Below, piece after piece: positions 37,187 through 46,830 of a stretch of 64,000 nt of DNA. The position numbers were made by a program, and so were the translations under genes. Origin of the DNA: Gammaproteobacteria bacterium (GTDB taxonomy: Bacteria; Pseudomonadota; Gammaproteobacteria; VBWC01); the NCBI GenBank assembly GCA_006218035.1, contig VBWC01000007.1, positions 17,715-81,714 of the forward strand. Reading direction: 5' to 3'. Below the pieces are notes generated by a model. It saw nothing but the letters and a program-made list of their open reading frames with translations, was not told the DNA's origin and ran no database searches. The stretch's first letter is position 1. Each line of letters begins with the position of its first letter.

Positions 37187-38251
37187 ATGGCACTAATGAC
37201 CCTGCGCCAATTGCTCGACCACGCTGCCGAACATGGCTATGGTGTGCCCGCCTATAATGTGAACAACATGGAGCAGATGCACTCCATCATGCAGGCGGCG
37301 GCCGAGACCGACAGTCCGGTGATCGTGCAGGCGTCGGCTGGCGCGCGTAGCTATGCTGGCGCGCCGTTCATACGGCACCTGATGCAGGCTTCCGTGGAGT
37401 TTTGGCCGGATGTGCCGATCGTGGTGCACCAGGATCATGGTGCTTCGCTTGGTGTTTGTCTGCGTTCTATCCAGCTCGGTTTCACGTCGGTGATGATGGA
37501 CGGATCGTTGAAAGAGGATATGAAGACGCCGGCCAGCTATGAGTACAATGTCGACATCACCCGTCGGGTCGCGGAATTGGCGCACGCCGGCGGCGTATCG
37601 GTCGAAGGCGAACTGGGCTGCCTGGGGTCGCTCGAATCCGGTATGGCCGGCGAGGAAGACGGCTCGGGTGCCGAGGGCAAGTTGTCGAAAGAACAGCTGT
37701 TGACCGATCCCGAGGAGGCGGCCGATTTCGTCAAGAAGACCCAGGTGGACGCGCTCGCCATCGCTATCGGCACCAGCCATGGCGCCTATAAATTTACGCG
37801 TCCGCCGACTGGTGACATTCTGGCGATCGAACGTATCAAGCAGATTCATGCGCGTATACCGGACACCCATCTGGTTATGCACGGGTCGTCGTCGGTGCCG
37901 CAGGAGTGGCTCAAGATCATCAACTCCTATGGCGGTGACATGGGTGAAACCTATGGCGTGCCGGTCAAGGAAATCCAGGAAGGCATCAAACATGGCGTGC
38001 GCAAGGTCAACATCGACACCGACTTGCGCATGGCCTGCACCGGCGCGGTTCGCAAGTTCCTGGCCGAAAATCCGAAGGAGTTCGACCCGCGCAAGTTTCT
38101 GAAGGCCGGTACCAAAGCCATGAAGGATATCTGCAAGGCCCGCTACGAGGCATTCGGAACCGCCGGTAACGCTTCCAAGATCAAGGTAATCGACATGGAA
38201 GACATGACCAAGCGTTATACCAGCGGTTCGCTCGCTCCGCGCGTGAATTGA
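37187..38251 (+). CDS. fba: Fructose-bisphosphate aldolase, class II (CbbA type)
   Basis: The 354-residue zinc aldolase has [19 protein letters not shown], the metal-binding [20 protein letters not shown], and [10 protein letters not shown] followed by [16 protein letters not shown]. It is the type found in Calvin-cycle clusters and serves fructose-bisphosphate and sedoheptulose-bisphosphate. AAGGAG precedes the ATG. A clear intrinsic terminator closes the cluster after it. Confidence 0.96.
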   Translation: MALMTLRQLLDHAAEHGYGVPAYNVNNMEQMHSIMQAAAETDSPVIVQASAGARSYAGAPFIRHLMQASVEFWPDVPIVVHQDHGASLGVCLRSIQLGFTSVMMDGSLKEDMKTPASYEYNVDITRRVAELAHAGGVSVEGELGCLGSLESGMAGEEDGSGAEGKLSKEQLLTDPEEAADFVKKTQVDALAIAIGTSHGAYKFTRPPTGDILAIERIKQIHARIPDTHLVMHGSSSVPQEWLKIINSYGGDMGETYGVPVKEIQEGIKHGVRKVNIDTDLRMACTGAVRKFLAENPKEFDPRKFLKAGTKAMKDICKARYEAFGTAGNASKIKVIDMEDMTKRYTSGSLAPRVN

Positions 38252-38275
38252 TTAGCTGGCGCAGCAAGACGACAA

Positions 38276-38304
38276 AAAGGGTGGCATTAGCCACCCTTTT
38301 TTAT
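38276..38304 (+). terminator. Intrinsic terminator after fba
   Basis: AAAGGGTGGC (38276-38285), loop ATTA and GCCACCCTTT (38290-38299) form a 10-bp stem followed by T residues to 38302. It ends the tkt-fba operon. Read backwards it could also serve the convergent UDP-glucose dehydrogenase gene. Confidence 0.88.
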
Positions 38305-38368
38305 TGTAAGCCACCATTTCGCGCTTCTCATCATCGAAGGCAATGGCGGTGCTGTGCGGTGTATACCG

Positions 38369-39697
38369 TTAGACGTTGCCTCGCCCAATCGCGTAGTAGG
38401 TAATCCCTTCCTGTTTCATGAGCGCCGGATCGTAGAGGTTCCGTCCGTCAAAGATCAGCGGATTTCGCAGCGTCGATTTGATGTGCTGGAAATCGGGGCT
38501 GCGGAACGAATTCCACTCAGTGACAATTGCCAATGCGTCGGCACCTTGTAGTGCTGCCTCGGGCGTGCTACACAGTTTGAGGTCTTTCCGGTCTCCGTAA
38601 ATGCGCTTTGCTTCGTTCATCGCCACCGGATCGTAGGCTTGTACGGTCGCCCCGTGGCTCCATAGGGATTCCATTAGTTCACGGCTGGAAGCTGCTCGCA
38701 TATCGTCGGTATTGGGTTTAAACGCCAGCCCCCACAACGCAACGGTGAGCCCCTGCAATTTCCCGTTGAAATGCTTCATTATCTTTTCGAACAAGATCTG
38801 CTTTTGGCGATTGTTGACGGATTCAACCGCGTCAAGTAACTCAGCCCGGTAACCGACTTGTCGCGCGGTGTGCTTGAGCGCCTGGACATCTTTCGGGAAG
38901 CAGGAGCCGCCGTAGCCGCATCCGGGATAGATGAAGTGATAGCCGATGCGCGGGTCCGAGCCGATACCGATGCGTACTTTCTCTATATCCGCGCCCAGAT
39001 GCCCGGCGAGATTGGCGAGTTCGTTCATGAAGCTGATTTTCGTCGCCAGCATCGCGTTTGCCGCATATTTCGTCAGTTCAGCCGATCGAATGTCCATCGT
39101 TATCAGCCGGTCATGCTGGCGGTTAAAAGGCGCATATAAAGCACGCAATAACTCGGTAGTACGCGGGTTATCTGTTCCAACAATCATGCGATCAGGCTTC
39201 ATGAAATCCTCGATCGCAGCGCCTTCCTTGAGAAATTCGGGATTTGAAACCACATCAAACTCAACCGTTGCCCCACGTTTCCTTAAGGCTTCGTTGACGC
39301 CAGCCCGCACTTTTTCCGCGGTGCCTACGGGAACGGTCGATTTGTTGACAATAATCCGGTAGTCGCTGATGTGCTCGCCGATGCTGTTGGCCACTGCGAG
39401 CACATATTGGAGGTCGGCCGATCCATCCTCGTCCGGTGGTGTGCCGACCGCAATACACTGGAAAAGGCCGTGAGCCACTCCTTCGGCAACATCGGTAGTA
39501 AAAGACAGCCGACCCTCGCGGGCATTGGCCTGCAGCATTTTCTCAAGGCCAGGCTCAAAGATCGGGACCTCGCCGCGCCTGAGCATGTCGATTTTTTGTC
39601 GATCAATGTCGACGCATACCACGTGATTTCCGACCTGAGCCAGGCAGGTGCCGGTGACAAGACCGACATAACCGCTCCCGAATATGGTTACTTTCAT
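38369..39697 (-). CDS. ugd: UDP-glucose 6-dehydrogenase
   Basis: The 442-residue enzyme oxidises UDP-glucose to UDP-glucuronate, a common exopolysaccharide precursor. It has [50 protein letters not shown], catalytic Cys in YGGSCFPKD and [14 protein letters not shown]. The ATG at 39697 was chosen because the family starts MKVTIFGSG. It faces away from prsK across a 398-bp region (39698-40095) in which I see no supported gene. Confidence 0.96.
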   Translation of the reverse strand: MKVTIFGSGYVGLVTGTCLAQVGNHVVCVDIDRQKIDMLRRGEVPIFEPGLEKMLQANAREGRLSFTTDVAEGVAHGLFQCIAVGTPPDEDGSADLQYVLAVANSIGEHISDYRIIVNKSTVPVGTAEKVRAGVNEALRKRGATVEFDVVSNPEFLKEGAAIEDFMKPDRMIVGTDNPRTTELLRALYAPFNRQHDRLITMDIRSAELTKYAANAMLATKISFMNELANLAGHLGADIEKVRIGIGSDPRIGYHFIYPGCGYGGSCFPKDVQALKHTARQVGYRAELLDAVESVNNRQKQILFEKIMKHFNGKLQGLTVALWGLAFKPNTDDMRAASSRELMESLWSHGATVQAYDPVAMNEAKRIYGDRKDLKLCSTPEAALQGADALAIVTEWNSFRSPDFQHIKSTLRNPLIFDGRNLYDPALMKQEGITYYAIGRGNV

Positions 39698-40095
39698 TAT
39701 ATTTTGATGACGTTCTTCGCAGAATGAGCGGTTGTTGTTGATCTGGATGCAGTTAGCGATATCAAGATCGCGGGTAACAATACCAAACCGGTGGATTTTC
39801 GTCACGCTTCGCGTGGCGGGAAGTCGTCACCAACGACGACCCGCGGCGCGCACCACACGCGGCTCTCCTTCCGTCAGCCAGAATGATGGGCTGCCCCGAA
39901 CAGCAGGATTTTTAAAGCTTTTTGAAATCTGCCCGATAGGTATATCCAGGTATACCGGGGTGACGTTACCCACGCGAACGAGCACCTGCGCCGCCAAATT
40001 CGGAGATGTGCCTCAGGGACAGAGCATTGTGTTTCTCGTCACCAAGATGAATGTCAGCAACGCCATAGTGGCTCGGCTGTGCCGCGCTTGATGCT

Positions 40096-42180
40096 ATGGA
40101 TACCGGGACGGATAACGTAGGGACAATCGGCTATCTGGCGAGCGCAGTCGCCTATCTGGCGCTTGCGGCAGCACTCATTTTTTCGTGGCGTGGCCGTTTC
40201 GATCGCGTGCTGCTGTCGTTTGCAATGTTGATTACCGTCGTCTGGTCGGCGTCGGCCGGCTTCCTTGGCGCGCCGCGCGGCGGTCTTCCCGTGGTTGCGT
40301 TGGAGGTTGAGGTCTTCCGGGATGTCGTCTGGTTGATATTTTTGTTGCAAGCACTTGGTGCCCGATATCAAAACGTGGCCGGTCCAGCGACGATGCTGCG
40401 ATACGCCGCAATCACCGCCGGTTCCATTGCCTTCCTGTTGCTGATCGGGCTGCTGACGAAGGACTTGACCGGTGCGTCAGAGCCGACACGTACGGTGTCT
40501 GCGGCGTTTAACGTCGGCTTTACGCTGCTTTCTGTGTTCGGCCTGGTATTGGTTGAGCAGCTTTTCAGGGGCTCGCGTCCCGAGCGACGCCGGGCAGTCA
40601 AGTTCCTCTATATCGCAACAGCCGGCATGTTTGTCTATGACTTTATTCTTTACGCCGACGCGCTGGTATTTGGCGTATTGGATGATTCGCTATGGGCAGC
40701 TCGCGGGATGTTTATGATCTTGCTGGCACCGCTGATGGCCGTCTCGACCATGACCGGCGCTCCACGCTGGTCGCGGGACATCTACGTATCGCACAGCGTG
40801 GTCTTCTTCACGGCGGCTCTGTCGTTCTCCGGCATTTATATCATCACGCTGTTTGTCGGTGCCGAACTGGTACGGATGTATGCCGGCAGCTGGGCCAGCG
40901 TCATCCGGTTTCTGGTGTTGGCAGGCGGCACGCTGTTGCTGATGGTATCGCTTAGCTCGACGCGCTTGCGCGCCCACATGCGGGTATTTGTCGGCAAGCA
41001 TTTCTTTAATTATAAATATGATTATCGGGAAGAATGGCTACGCATAATCCGCACCTTGTCGAAGGGAGGGGCGGGCGCGCATCTGCTCGAACGTTCCATT
41101 CAAGCGATTGCGCAGATTGTGGACAGCCCCGGCGGAGTGCTGTGGTTGCAGCGAGACCACGGTTACTGTGAGCCTGCGGCACATTGGGAAGTGCCACCGA
41201 TGATTGGTGTGCGCGAGTCCGTGGACGGTTCTCTGGTCAGATTTCTCGCGAAATGGCAATGGGTGATCAGTCGAGACGAGTACCGGGACGAGCCCGATCT
41301 CTACCAGGATCTGGTATTGCCTGAATGGTTACACGCCTACCCCAAGGCATGGCTGGTCGTGCCGCTAATGCTGGACGTGGAGCTACTCGGTTTTATCGTG
41401 CTGGCGAGGCCTCCGGTGCGTCGCGACATCAACTGGGAAGACCGCGATTTGTTGAAAACCGCCGCGCGGCAGGCCGCGACGCACGTCGCGCAGTTGATGG
41501 CCGCCCAGGCGCTGATCGAGGCACGCGAGTTTCAGGCCTTCAGCAAGCTCTCTGCGTTCGTCATGCATGACCTGAAAAATCTGATCGCCCAGCTGTCGCT
41601 CGTGGTATCGAATGCGGCACGTCACAAAAACAATCCGGCTTTTCTGGAGGACGCGATCAAGACTGTTGATAACTCCGTGACCAAGATGAACCGGCTGATT
41701 ACGCAGCTCAGGGCGGGAGAGGCCCGGGTCGAGTCCGTCAGCGAAGAGTTTGATTTGGCGGATATTGTTCGGGAGGCGGTTGCGGGCCGTTCCGGGCGTA
41801 AACCGGTGCCGGTTTTCTCCAGCGAGGTTGGCGGCGTCCGAATGCGGGCCAACCGGGACAGAACGACAGCGGTTCTCGAACATATTATGGAAAATGCCCA
41901 GGATGCGACGCCGCCGGACGGCAAGGTGGAAGTTCGATTGAAGTTCGAGCAGGATCATGCCGTTATCGATGTCAGGGATACCGGTTGCGGGATGGATGCG
42001 GATTTTATACGTAATCAGCTGTTTCGACCCTTCCGCTCCACGAAGGGCTCCGGTATGGGGATCGGGGTGTTTGAGAGCCGGGAGTTTGCTCGCGAGCTTG
42101 GTGGGGACATTGATGTGGTGAGCCAGCGGGGCCGCGGAACCACTTTCCGAATCCGTCTACCGGCCGCGAGAGCGGAGTAG
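40096..42180 (+). CDS. prsK: Sensor histidine kinase PrsK (PEP-CTERM/XrtA system)
   Basis: The 694-residue membrane kinase has about eight N-terminal helices (residues 10-300), a GAF-like segment (about 320-470), a HisKA region with His491 in VMHDLKNLIAQL, and a HATPase domain with HIMENAQDATPP, DVRDTGCGMD and STKGSGMGIGVF. The layout is that of PrsK, which pairs with PrsR in exosortase A-type exopolysaccharide loci. prsR starts 76 bases downstream. Confidence 0.92.
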   Translation: MDTGTDNVGTIGYLASAVAYLALAAALIFSWRGRFDRVLLSFAMLITVVWSASAGFLGAPRGGLPVVALEVEVFRDVVWLIFLLQALGARYQNVAGPATMLRYAAITAGSIAFLLLIGLLTKDLTGASEPTRTVSAAFNVGFTLLSVFGLVLVEQLFRGSRPERRRAVKFLYIATAGMFVYDFILYADALVFGVLDDSLWAARGMFMILLAPLMAVSTMTGAPRWSRDIYVSHSVVFFTAALSFSGIYIITLFVGAELVRMYAGSWASVIRFLVLAGGTLLLMVSLSSTRLRAHMRVFVGKHFFNYKYDYREEWLRIIRTLSKGGAGAHLLERSIQAIAQIVDSPGGVLWLQRDHGYCEPAAHWEVPPMIGVRESVDGSLVRFLAKWQWVISRDEYRDEPDLYQDLVLPEWLHAYPKAWLVVPLMLDVELLGFIVLARPPVRRDINWEDRDLLKTAARQAATHVAQLMAAQALIEAREFQAFSKLSAFVMHDLKNLIAQLSLVVSNAARHKNNPAFLEDAIKTVDNSVTKMNRLITQLRAGEARVESVSEEFDLADIVREAVAGRSGRKPVPVFSSEVGGVRMRANRDRTTAVLEHIMENAQDATPPDGKVEVRLKFEQDHAVIDVRDTGCGMDADFIRNQLFRPFRSTKGSGMGIGVFESREFARELGGDIDVVSQRGRGTTFRIRLPAARAE

Positions 42181-42256
42181 TTTTAGATGCTTTTTCCGAT
42201 TACTCATGTGGAAGTACCTGACGTCGCGGCGACGTTTCCGGCGCTGAGGTGATTTG

Positions 42257-43615
42257 ATGACCGAGCCAAAGAAACACCTGATGGTGGTTGAAGATGATCC
42301 CGGCCTGCAAAGCCAGTTGCGCTGGAGTTTCTCAGACTACGAGGTACTGATCGCCGGGAATCGTGAAGACGCTTTGGCGCAGTTGCGGCGCCACGAACCG
42401 CCCGTGATTACCCTGGATCTGGGTTTGCCGCCGGATGCCGACGGCGCTAGCGAGGGTCTGGCGACGCTGGAGCAGATATTGAGCCTCGCGCCCGATGCCA
42501 AAGTGATCGTCGTGACCGGAAACAGCGATCATGAGAATGCTGTGAAGGCGATCGGGCTGGGCGCTTACGATTTTTACCAGAAGCCCATAGCTCCCGAGAT
42601 TCTCGCGCTTATTGTCAACCGGGCATACCACGTCTATGCGCTTGAAACAGAAAACCGCAAGCTGACCAAGCACAAGATTGGCTCGCCCTTGCCGGGACTG
42701 ATTGCGGCAAGCGCTCAGATGACCAAAGTATGCCGGACGATCGAGCGGATCGCGTCGACCAACGCCACCACCCTGCTGCTGGGCGAGAGCGGTACCGGTA
42801 AGGAGTTATTGGCGCGCGCGCTGCATGACCTGAGCGCCAGGGCGAAAAAACGATTTGTGGCAATTAATTGCGCAGCCATTCCGGAAACGCTGCTTGAGAG
42901 CGAGCTGTTCGGTTACGAGAAAGGGGCGTTTACGGGCGCTCATAAGCAGACTATTGGCAAGATAGAAAGTGCGGATGCCGGAACGCTTTTTCTCGATGAG
43001 GTCGGTGACTTGCCGATGGCCATGCAGGTCAAGCTGCTGCGCTTTCTGCAGGAGCGCGTTATCGAACGCGTCGGTGGTCGCAAGGAAATTCCGGTAGACG
43101 TGCGCGTGGTCTGTGCGACTCATCAGGACCTGCCGGCGTTGATCCAGGACGGGAGTTTCAGGGAGGATCTGTATTATCGGATATCGGAAATCAGCATCCG
43201 GATCCCGTCGTTACGGGAGCGTGATGGCGATGCTGTATTGTTGGCCCGGGCATTTCTGGAGTCATTCAAGGAGCAGCAGGGTCTGAATCGCTCGCTGCGC
43301 GGATATAGCAAAGATGCGCTCACGGCCATTTCATCATACCCGTGGCCCGGCAATGTTCGGGAGCTGGAGAACAAGGTGAAACGGGCGGTAATTATGGCGG
43401 ACGGTCGGCATGTTACCGCCGAGGATCTTGAGCTTGATATTGCCAACAATGAACCGGAGATGCTCAATCTGCGCGCGGTAAGGGATCAGGCTGAGCGCCA
43501 GGCCCTGCAAAAGGCGTTGACGCTGTACGACAGCAATATTTCGCGGACGGCGGAAGTGCTGGGTGTCAGCCGACCCACTTTGTACGACTTGATGAACAAG
43601 CATGGCATTAAGTAA
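42257..43615 (+). CDS. prsR: Sigma-54-dependent response regulator PrsR
   Basis: The 452-residue NtrC-type regulator has a receiver domain (Asp-Asp in VEDDPG, phospho-Asp in ITLDLGLPP), an AAA+ domain (LLGESGTGKE, GAFTGA loop within EKGAFTGAHKQTIGK, GTLFLDEVGD) and a Fis-type HTH (SRTAEVLGVSRPTLYDLMN). It activates sigma-54 promoters of PEP-CTERM/EPS genes. A sigma-54 promoter match lies upstream of the export gene at 46171. The ATG follows GAGGTGA. Confidence 0.93.
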   Translation: MTEPKKHLMVVEDDPGLQSQLRWSFSDYEVLIAGNREDALAQLRRHEPPVITLDLGLPPDADGASEGLATLEQILSLAPDAKVIVVTGNSDHENAVKAIGLGAYDFYQKPIAPEILALIVNRAYHVYALETENRKLTKHKIGSPLPGLIAASAQMTKVCRTIERIASTNATTLLLGESGTGKELLARALHDLSARAKKRFVAINCAAIPETLLESELFGYEKGAFTGAHKQTIGKIESADAGTLFLDEVGDLPMAMQVKLLRFLQERVIERVGGRKEIPVDVRVVCATHQDLPALIQDGSFREDLYYRISEISIRIPSLRERDGDAVLLARAFLESFKEQQGLNRSLRGYSKDALTAISSYPWPGNVRELENKVKRAVIMADGRHVTAEDLELDIANNEPEMLNLRAVRDQAERQALQKALTLYDSNISRTAEVLGVSRPTLYDLMNKHGIK

Positions 43616-43724
43616 TGCCGGTGAGCTCGTATCGTTTACCGCGAAAAATAATGTAGAATAGCCCCGTTCTTCAGTATCTCTTTTTGATACAAAAAAGCCC
43701 CGAGGCAGAGATTTTGTTGCTCTC

Positions 43725-45029
43725 ATGTACGAATCTTTCTATAAGCTGAGTGCGAAACCGTTCGCGCTGAGTCCGGATCCCCGCTTCTTTTTTGGGAGTC
43801 GCACCCACAAGAGGGCGATGTCCTATCTTCGTTACGGACTTACTCAGGGCGAAGGATTTATTGTGATTACCGGCGATGTCGGTGCCGGAAAAACGATTCT
43901 CGTCCGCACGCTTTTCGCCGGTCTTGCCAAAGAAAATATTATCGCCGCACAGCTGGTGACCACACATCTGGATGCGGACGAGATGCTCAAGCTGGTTGCC
44001 GCATCGTTTGGTCTCGCGCACGAGGGCTTGAGTAAGGCATCGTTGCTCAAAAATCTCGAGACCTTTCTGATCACGAGGACCCGGGAAGGCAAGCGTGTTT
44101 TGCTGGTGATCGACGAGGCGCAGAATCTTCCACGGCGAGCTATCGAAGAATTGCGCATGTTGTCTAACTATGAGCTTGCCGGAAAGATTCTTCTGCAGAG
44201 CTTCCTGCTCGGACAGGCTGAGTTCAGGAATCATCTGCAAGATCCGGAGATGGAGCAGCTGCGGCAGCGCGTGATCGCCGCTTACCATTTAACGCCTTTA
44301 GATTCGGAAGAGACCAAGGGGTATATCGAGCATCGCCTGCGCCTGGTCAATTGGGAGCGGAATCCGGATTTCACCGCGGCGGCTTACGATGCCATTCATC
44401 AGTATTCGCGTGGCATACCGCGCCGTATCAACCAGATATGTGACCGGCTGCTTCTATATGGATATCTTGAGGAGCTCCGTGAGCTCGACCGGAAAGACGT
44501 TGTCACGGTCGCAGACGAACTCGAAGAAGAGGTGGCCCATCTTGAGCCAAGACCCGCCGCCAGTCCGAGAACGAATGAGGCGGATCCCCGTAAGCCTCAA
44601 CCTGCCGAGTGGCGCGGTCAGCCGGAAAACCGTCGTGCCGGAGACGTTGCACACGAACCGGGATCTGAAATTCGCGCGGGCGATGACGATAGCGCTGAGG
44701 CGGGAGAAGGCAAGCGCAAGGGTAAAGGCACCAGAAAACGTAAAGAACATGAGGTGACGACCGGAGCCGCTCCGTCGGTGGAGGACATCGACCTGGTGAC
44801 TGGAAAGGTCGATGATTTTGCGGGGCGACTCGAAGCAGTCGAGCGTAAGCTTGGTGTTCTCGATGAGGCGGTGCATGCTCAGCAAGACCGCCTTCGAATC
44901 AGAAGTGAATTGGAGGAGCAGTTAACCGCGTTAGAGGAGCGGACCAACGCGCTGGAATCGGCGTTGCGTCGTCAGCAGGATCGATTGCGGAGCGCCTTGC
45001 TGACAGAGGAAGATCCGTCGTTAAATTAA
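43725..45029 (+). CDS. ExeA-like AAA ATPase with coiled-coil tail
   Basis: The 434-residue protein has the XrtA-locus secretion ATPase domain in residues 1-270 (FYKLSAKPFALSPDPRF, Walker A GDVGAGKTILVR, Walker B LLVIDEAQNLP). A charged, low-complexity linker (about 275-350, GEGKRKGKGTRKRKEHE) and a coiled coil (about 355-430, with the repeated QQDRLR) follow. The tail is not part of the usual family of about 270-300 residues. It lies just after prsR. A second copy without the tail is at 50722. Confidence 0.83.
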   Translation: MYESFYKLSAKPFALSPDPRFFFGSRTHKRAMSYLRYGLTQGEGFIVITGDVGAGKTILVRTLFAGLAKENIIAAQLVTTHLDADEMLKLVAASFGLAHEGLSKASLLKNLETFLITRTREGKRVLLVIDEAQNLPRRAIEELRMLSNYELAGKILLQSFLLGQAEFRNHLQDPEMEQLRQRVIAAYHLTPLDSEETKGYIEHRLRLVNWERNPDFTAAAYDAIHQYSRGIPRRINQICDRLLLYGYLEELRELDRKDVVTVADELEEEVAHLEPRPAASPRTNEADPRKPQPAEWRGQPENRRAGDVAHEPGSEIRAGDDDSAEAGEGKRKGKGTRKRKEHEVTTGAAPSVEDIDLVTGKVDDFAGRLEAVERKLGVLDEAVHAQQDRLRIRSELEEQLTALEERTNALESALRRQQDRLRSALLTEEDPSLN

Positions 45030-45059
45030 TGTCCATGACGATGGACCGCCGCCTGGCGC

Positions 45060-45887
45060 TTACTGCAGCAAAAATCGTTGGATTGCTTTTATGTAGTTGT
45101 CGACGCGGCCAATGTCGATGTATGGCTCGTCCGATACATGCAAGGCTTTTACGCTGAAATTTTTGTCTACCGCCGCCTGAATCACATCACCGAGATGTAG
45201 TTCGCTTGCGCCACCGTTAGCGGTTGCTGCCGCACCGCTGATATTGCGTCGGTAGTCGCGCAGGAACTGGTGCAGAAAATCAGAGAACGCGGGAGCCCAT
45301 ACCGCGATGCCCCAAGTATATTTTAGGTCAGTTTGTGTCGGCTTTATGACGATTTTGCGCACCACGTGATGGTTGTCGTATTCGACGAGATCGGAATGCT
45401 CGGGTTGGTCGGCCGGAAACAAACCGAGCACGATGTCCGCGCGATCTGCTTCCAGGTGATCAAGCAGTTTTTTAAATGCTTGTTTTTCATTAAAAAGAAT
45501 ATCCGGGAAGCCGACGGCAGTCAGCTTGTCGTGGACAAATGGATAAACCTGGTCGACGGTGTATGGAACCCCGGGTGTTCCCCCATTCACCAGATAGGCG
45601 ATGTGGCCGTTAGATGACGGAGGATATCCCTCGAAATATGCCGGAATGTCCCATTTTTCTTTGCGGATCACCATATAAATGGTATTAATTTCTGCGCATG
45701 CCATATTTTGCAGCAGATATTCGCATGCTACTTTCAAGCGGGGCTTTTGGTCTGCATCCTCCCGGTGTACCGCCACGGGCAATATTTCCTTGCTACAGGG
45801 TGACCGCAACAAACGCGTCGCGCGGCCGCTGGCCGGGATGATTCCGATGACTTGGGGTTCGCGCGTGCGGCGCGGTTGTTTCGGCAT
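45060..45887 (-). CDS. Sugar nucleotidyltransferase-like protein
   Basis: The 275-residue protein resembles NTP:sugar-phosphate nucleotidyltransferases such as RmlA/GalU. The start GIIPASGRATRLLRSPCSKE replaces the usual GGxGTRL loop with ASGRATRL, keeping Arg and the later Lys-Glu. FPADQPEH stands where the metal-binding Asp segment is expected, and DIGRVDNYIKAI is the usual end. It probably makes or senses an NDP-sugar for the polysaccharide, but activity is uncertain. It is transcribed away from the export operon. Confidence 0.7.
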   Translation of the reverse strand: MPKQPRRTREPQVIGIIPASGRATRLLRSPCSKEILPVAVHREDADQKPRLKVACEYLLQNMACAEINTIYMVIRKEKWDIPAYFEGYPPSSNGHIAYLVNGGTPGVPYTVDQVYPFVHDKLTAVGFPDILFNEKQAFKKLLDHLEADRADIVLGLFPADQPEHSDLVEYDNHHVVRKIVIKPTQTDLKYTWGIAVWAPAFSDFLHQFLRDYRRNISGAAATANGGASELHLGDVIQAAVDKNFSVKALHVSDEPYIDIGRVDNYIKAIQRFLLQ

Positions 45888-46008
45888 AGTTTACGGATAT
45901 AGGAGCCCGTGTCGGGTTAATTGACAGTTCTAGTATTGAGAAGGCGTTTAATTATAAGATTAATCAACAATTTTGAATAGTTTGGTACACTTAGCCGGTG
46001 AGATTCTT

Positions 46009-46025
46009 ATGGTACGAATCTTGCC
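46009..46025 (+). promoter_or_regulatory. Sigma-54 (-24/-12) promoter
   Basis: TGGTACGAATCTTGC has GG at 46011-46012 and GC at 46023-46024, the required 12-base step, and differs from TGGCACG-N4-TTGC by a single T for C. It points into the polysaccharide export gene about 145 bases downstream. The nearby prsR encodes a sigma-54 activator, which fits. Confidence 0.7.
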
Positions 46026-46170
46026 TTAGGTCTGGATGGTCTAACGTCTGCATCGATTAACTGAGAAGCATAGGGACAAGTGCGACTTGCGATCTAGCAA
46101 ATCCCCGGATTCGGTTCGTTATATTGAGGGGCCCGCGCGTGGGCCGGCCCCAAGCTGAGGTATCCAGTTA

Positions 46171-46785
46171 ATGGTTGATCAAGAACGCTCGAAGCAAACC
46201 GGCAGCCACATTTCAGTCGCGCCGACTGCGCTAACATTAATGCTGTTGACGATCATCATGTTCGGCGACCCCGTGTCGGCTGCGGAGCCGATCGGAATGG
46301 ACCGGGCGTATCAGGTTGGTCCTCAGGACGTACTCGAAATTCTCGTTTGGGAAGAGAAAGATCTGCAGCGTACGGTATTGATCCGACCGGACGGGCGTTT
46401 TTCGTTTCCGCTTGTTGGCGAGATTGAGGCGTCGGGCAGGTCTCCTGGCGACATACAAAAGGAAGTGAGTGAACGCCTGAAGAAGTATATTCCGAATCCG
46501 GTGGTAACCGTTCTTGTGACGGAAATTGCTGCGTACAAGATTTACGTGATCGGACAGGTGAAGCAATCCGGTGAGTTCAAGGTCGGGCGATACCTGGACG
46601 TTATGCAGACATTGGCCTTGGCTGGCGGCCTCACCCCGTTTGCCGCTGAGGACAAAATCATTATTTTGCGCAGACAGAATGATACGGAAGTCATTATTCC
46701 GTTCAAATATGACGACGTAAAAAAGGGCCGTAATCTTGATTCCAACATCATATTGCAGCGGGGCGACGTTGTTATCGTCCCCTAG
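46171..46785 (+). CDS. Polysaccharide export outer-membrane protein (Wza/EpsE type)
   Basis: The 204-residue protein has a signal sequence (ALTLMLLTIIMFGDPVSAAE), a Poly_export domain (YQVGPQDVLEILVWEEKDLQ, RPDGRFSFPLVGEIEASGRS) and an SLBB domain (YKIYVIGQVKQSGEFKVGRY). It is the short form used in XrtA-type loci and would form the outer-membrane secretion channel. It is the first gene after the sigma-54 promoter. No lipobox Cys is seen. Confidence 0.92.
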   Translation: MVDQERSKQTGSHISVAPTALTLMLLTIIMFGDPVSAAEPIGMDRAYQVGPQDVLEILVWEEKDLQRTVLIRPDGRFSFPLVGEIEASGRSPGDIQKEVSERLKKYIPNPVVTVLVTEIAAYKIYVIGQVKQSGEFKVGRYLDVMQTLALAGGLTPFAAEDKIIILRRQNDTEVIIPFKYDDVKKGRNLDSNIILQRGDVVIVP

Positions 46786-46830
46786 CCGTGATCGTTGTTT
46801 TGGATCGGGACATATTCAGGATTTGATGCG

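Noticed and set aside
39732..40091. Open frame of 119 codons before prsK
   Set aside because: No ribosome site or recognisable family; only the last 40 codons look protein-like, so it was left as intergenic.
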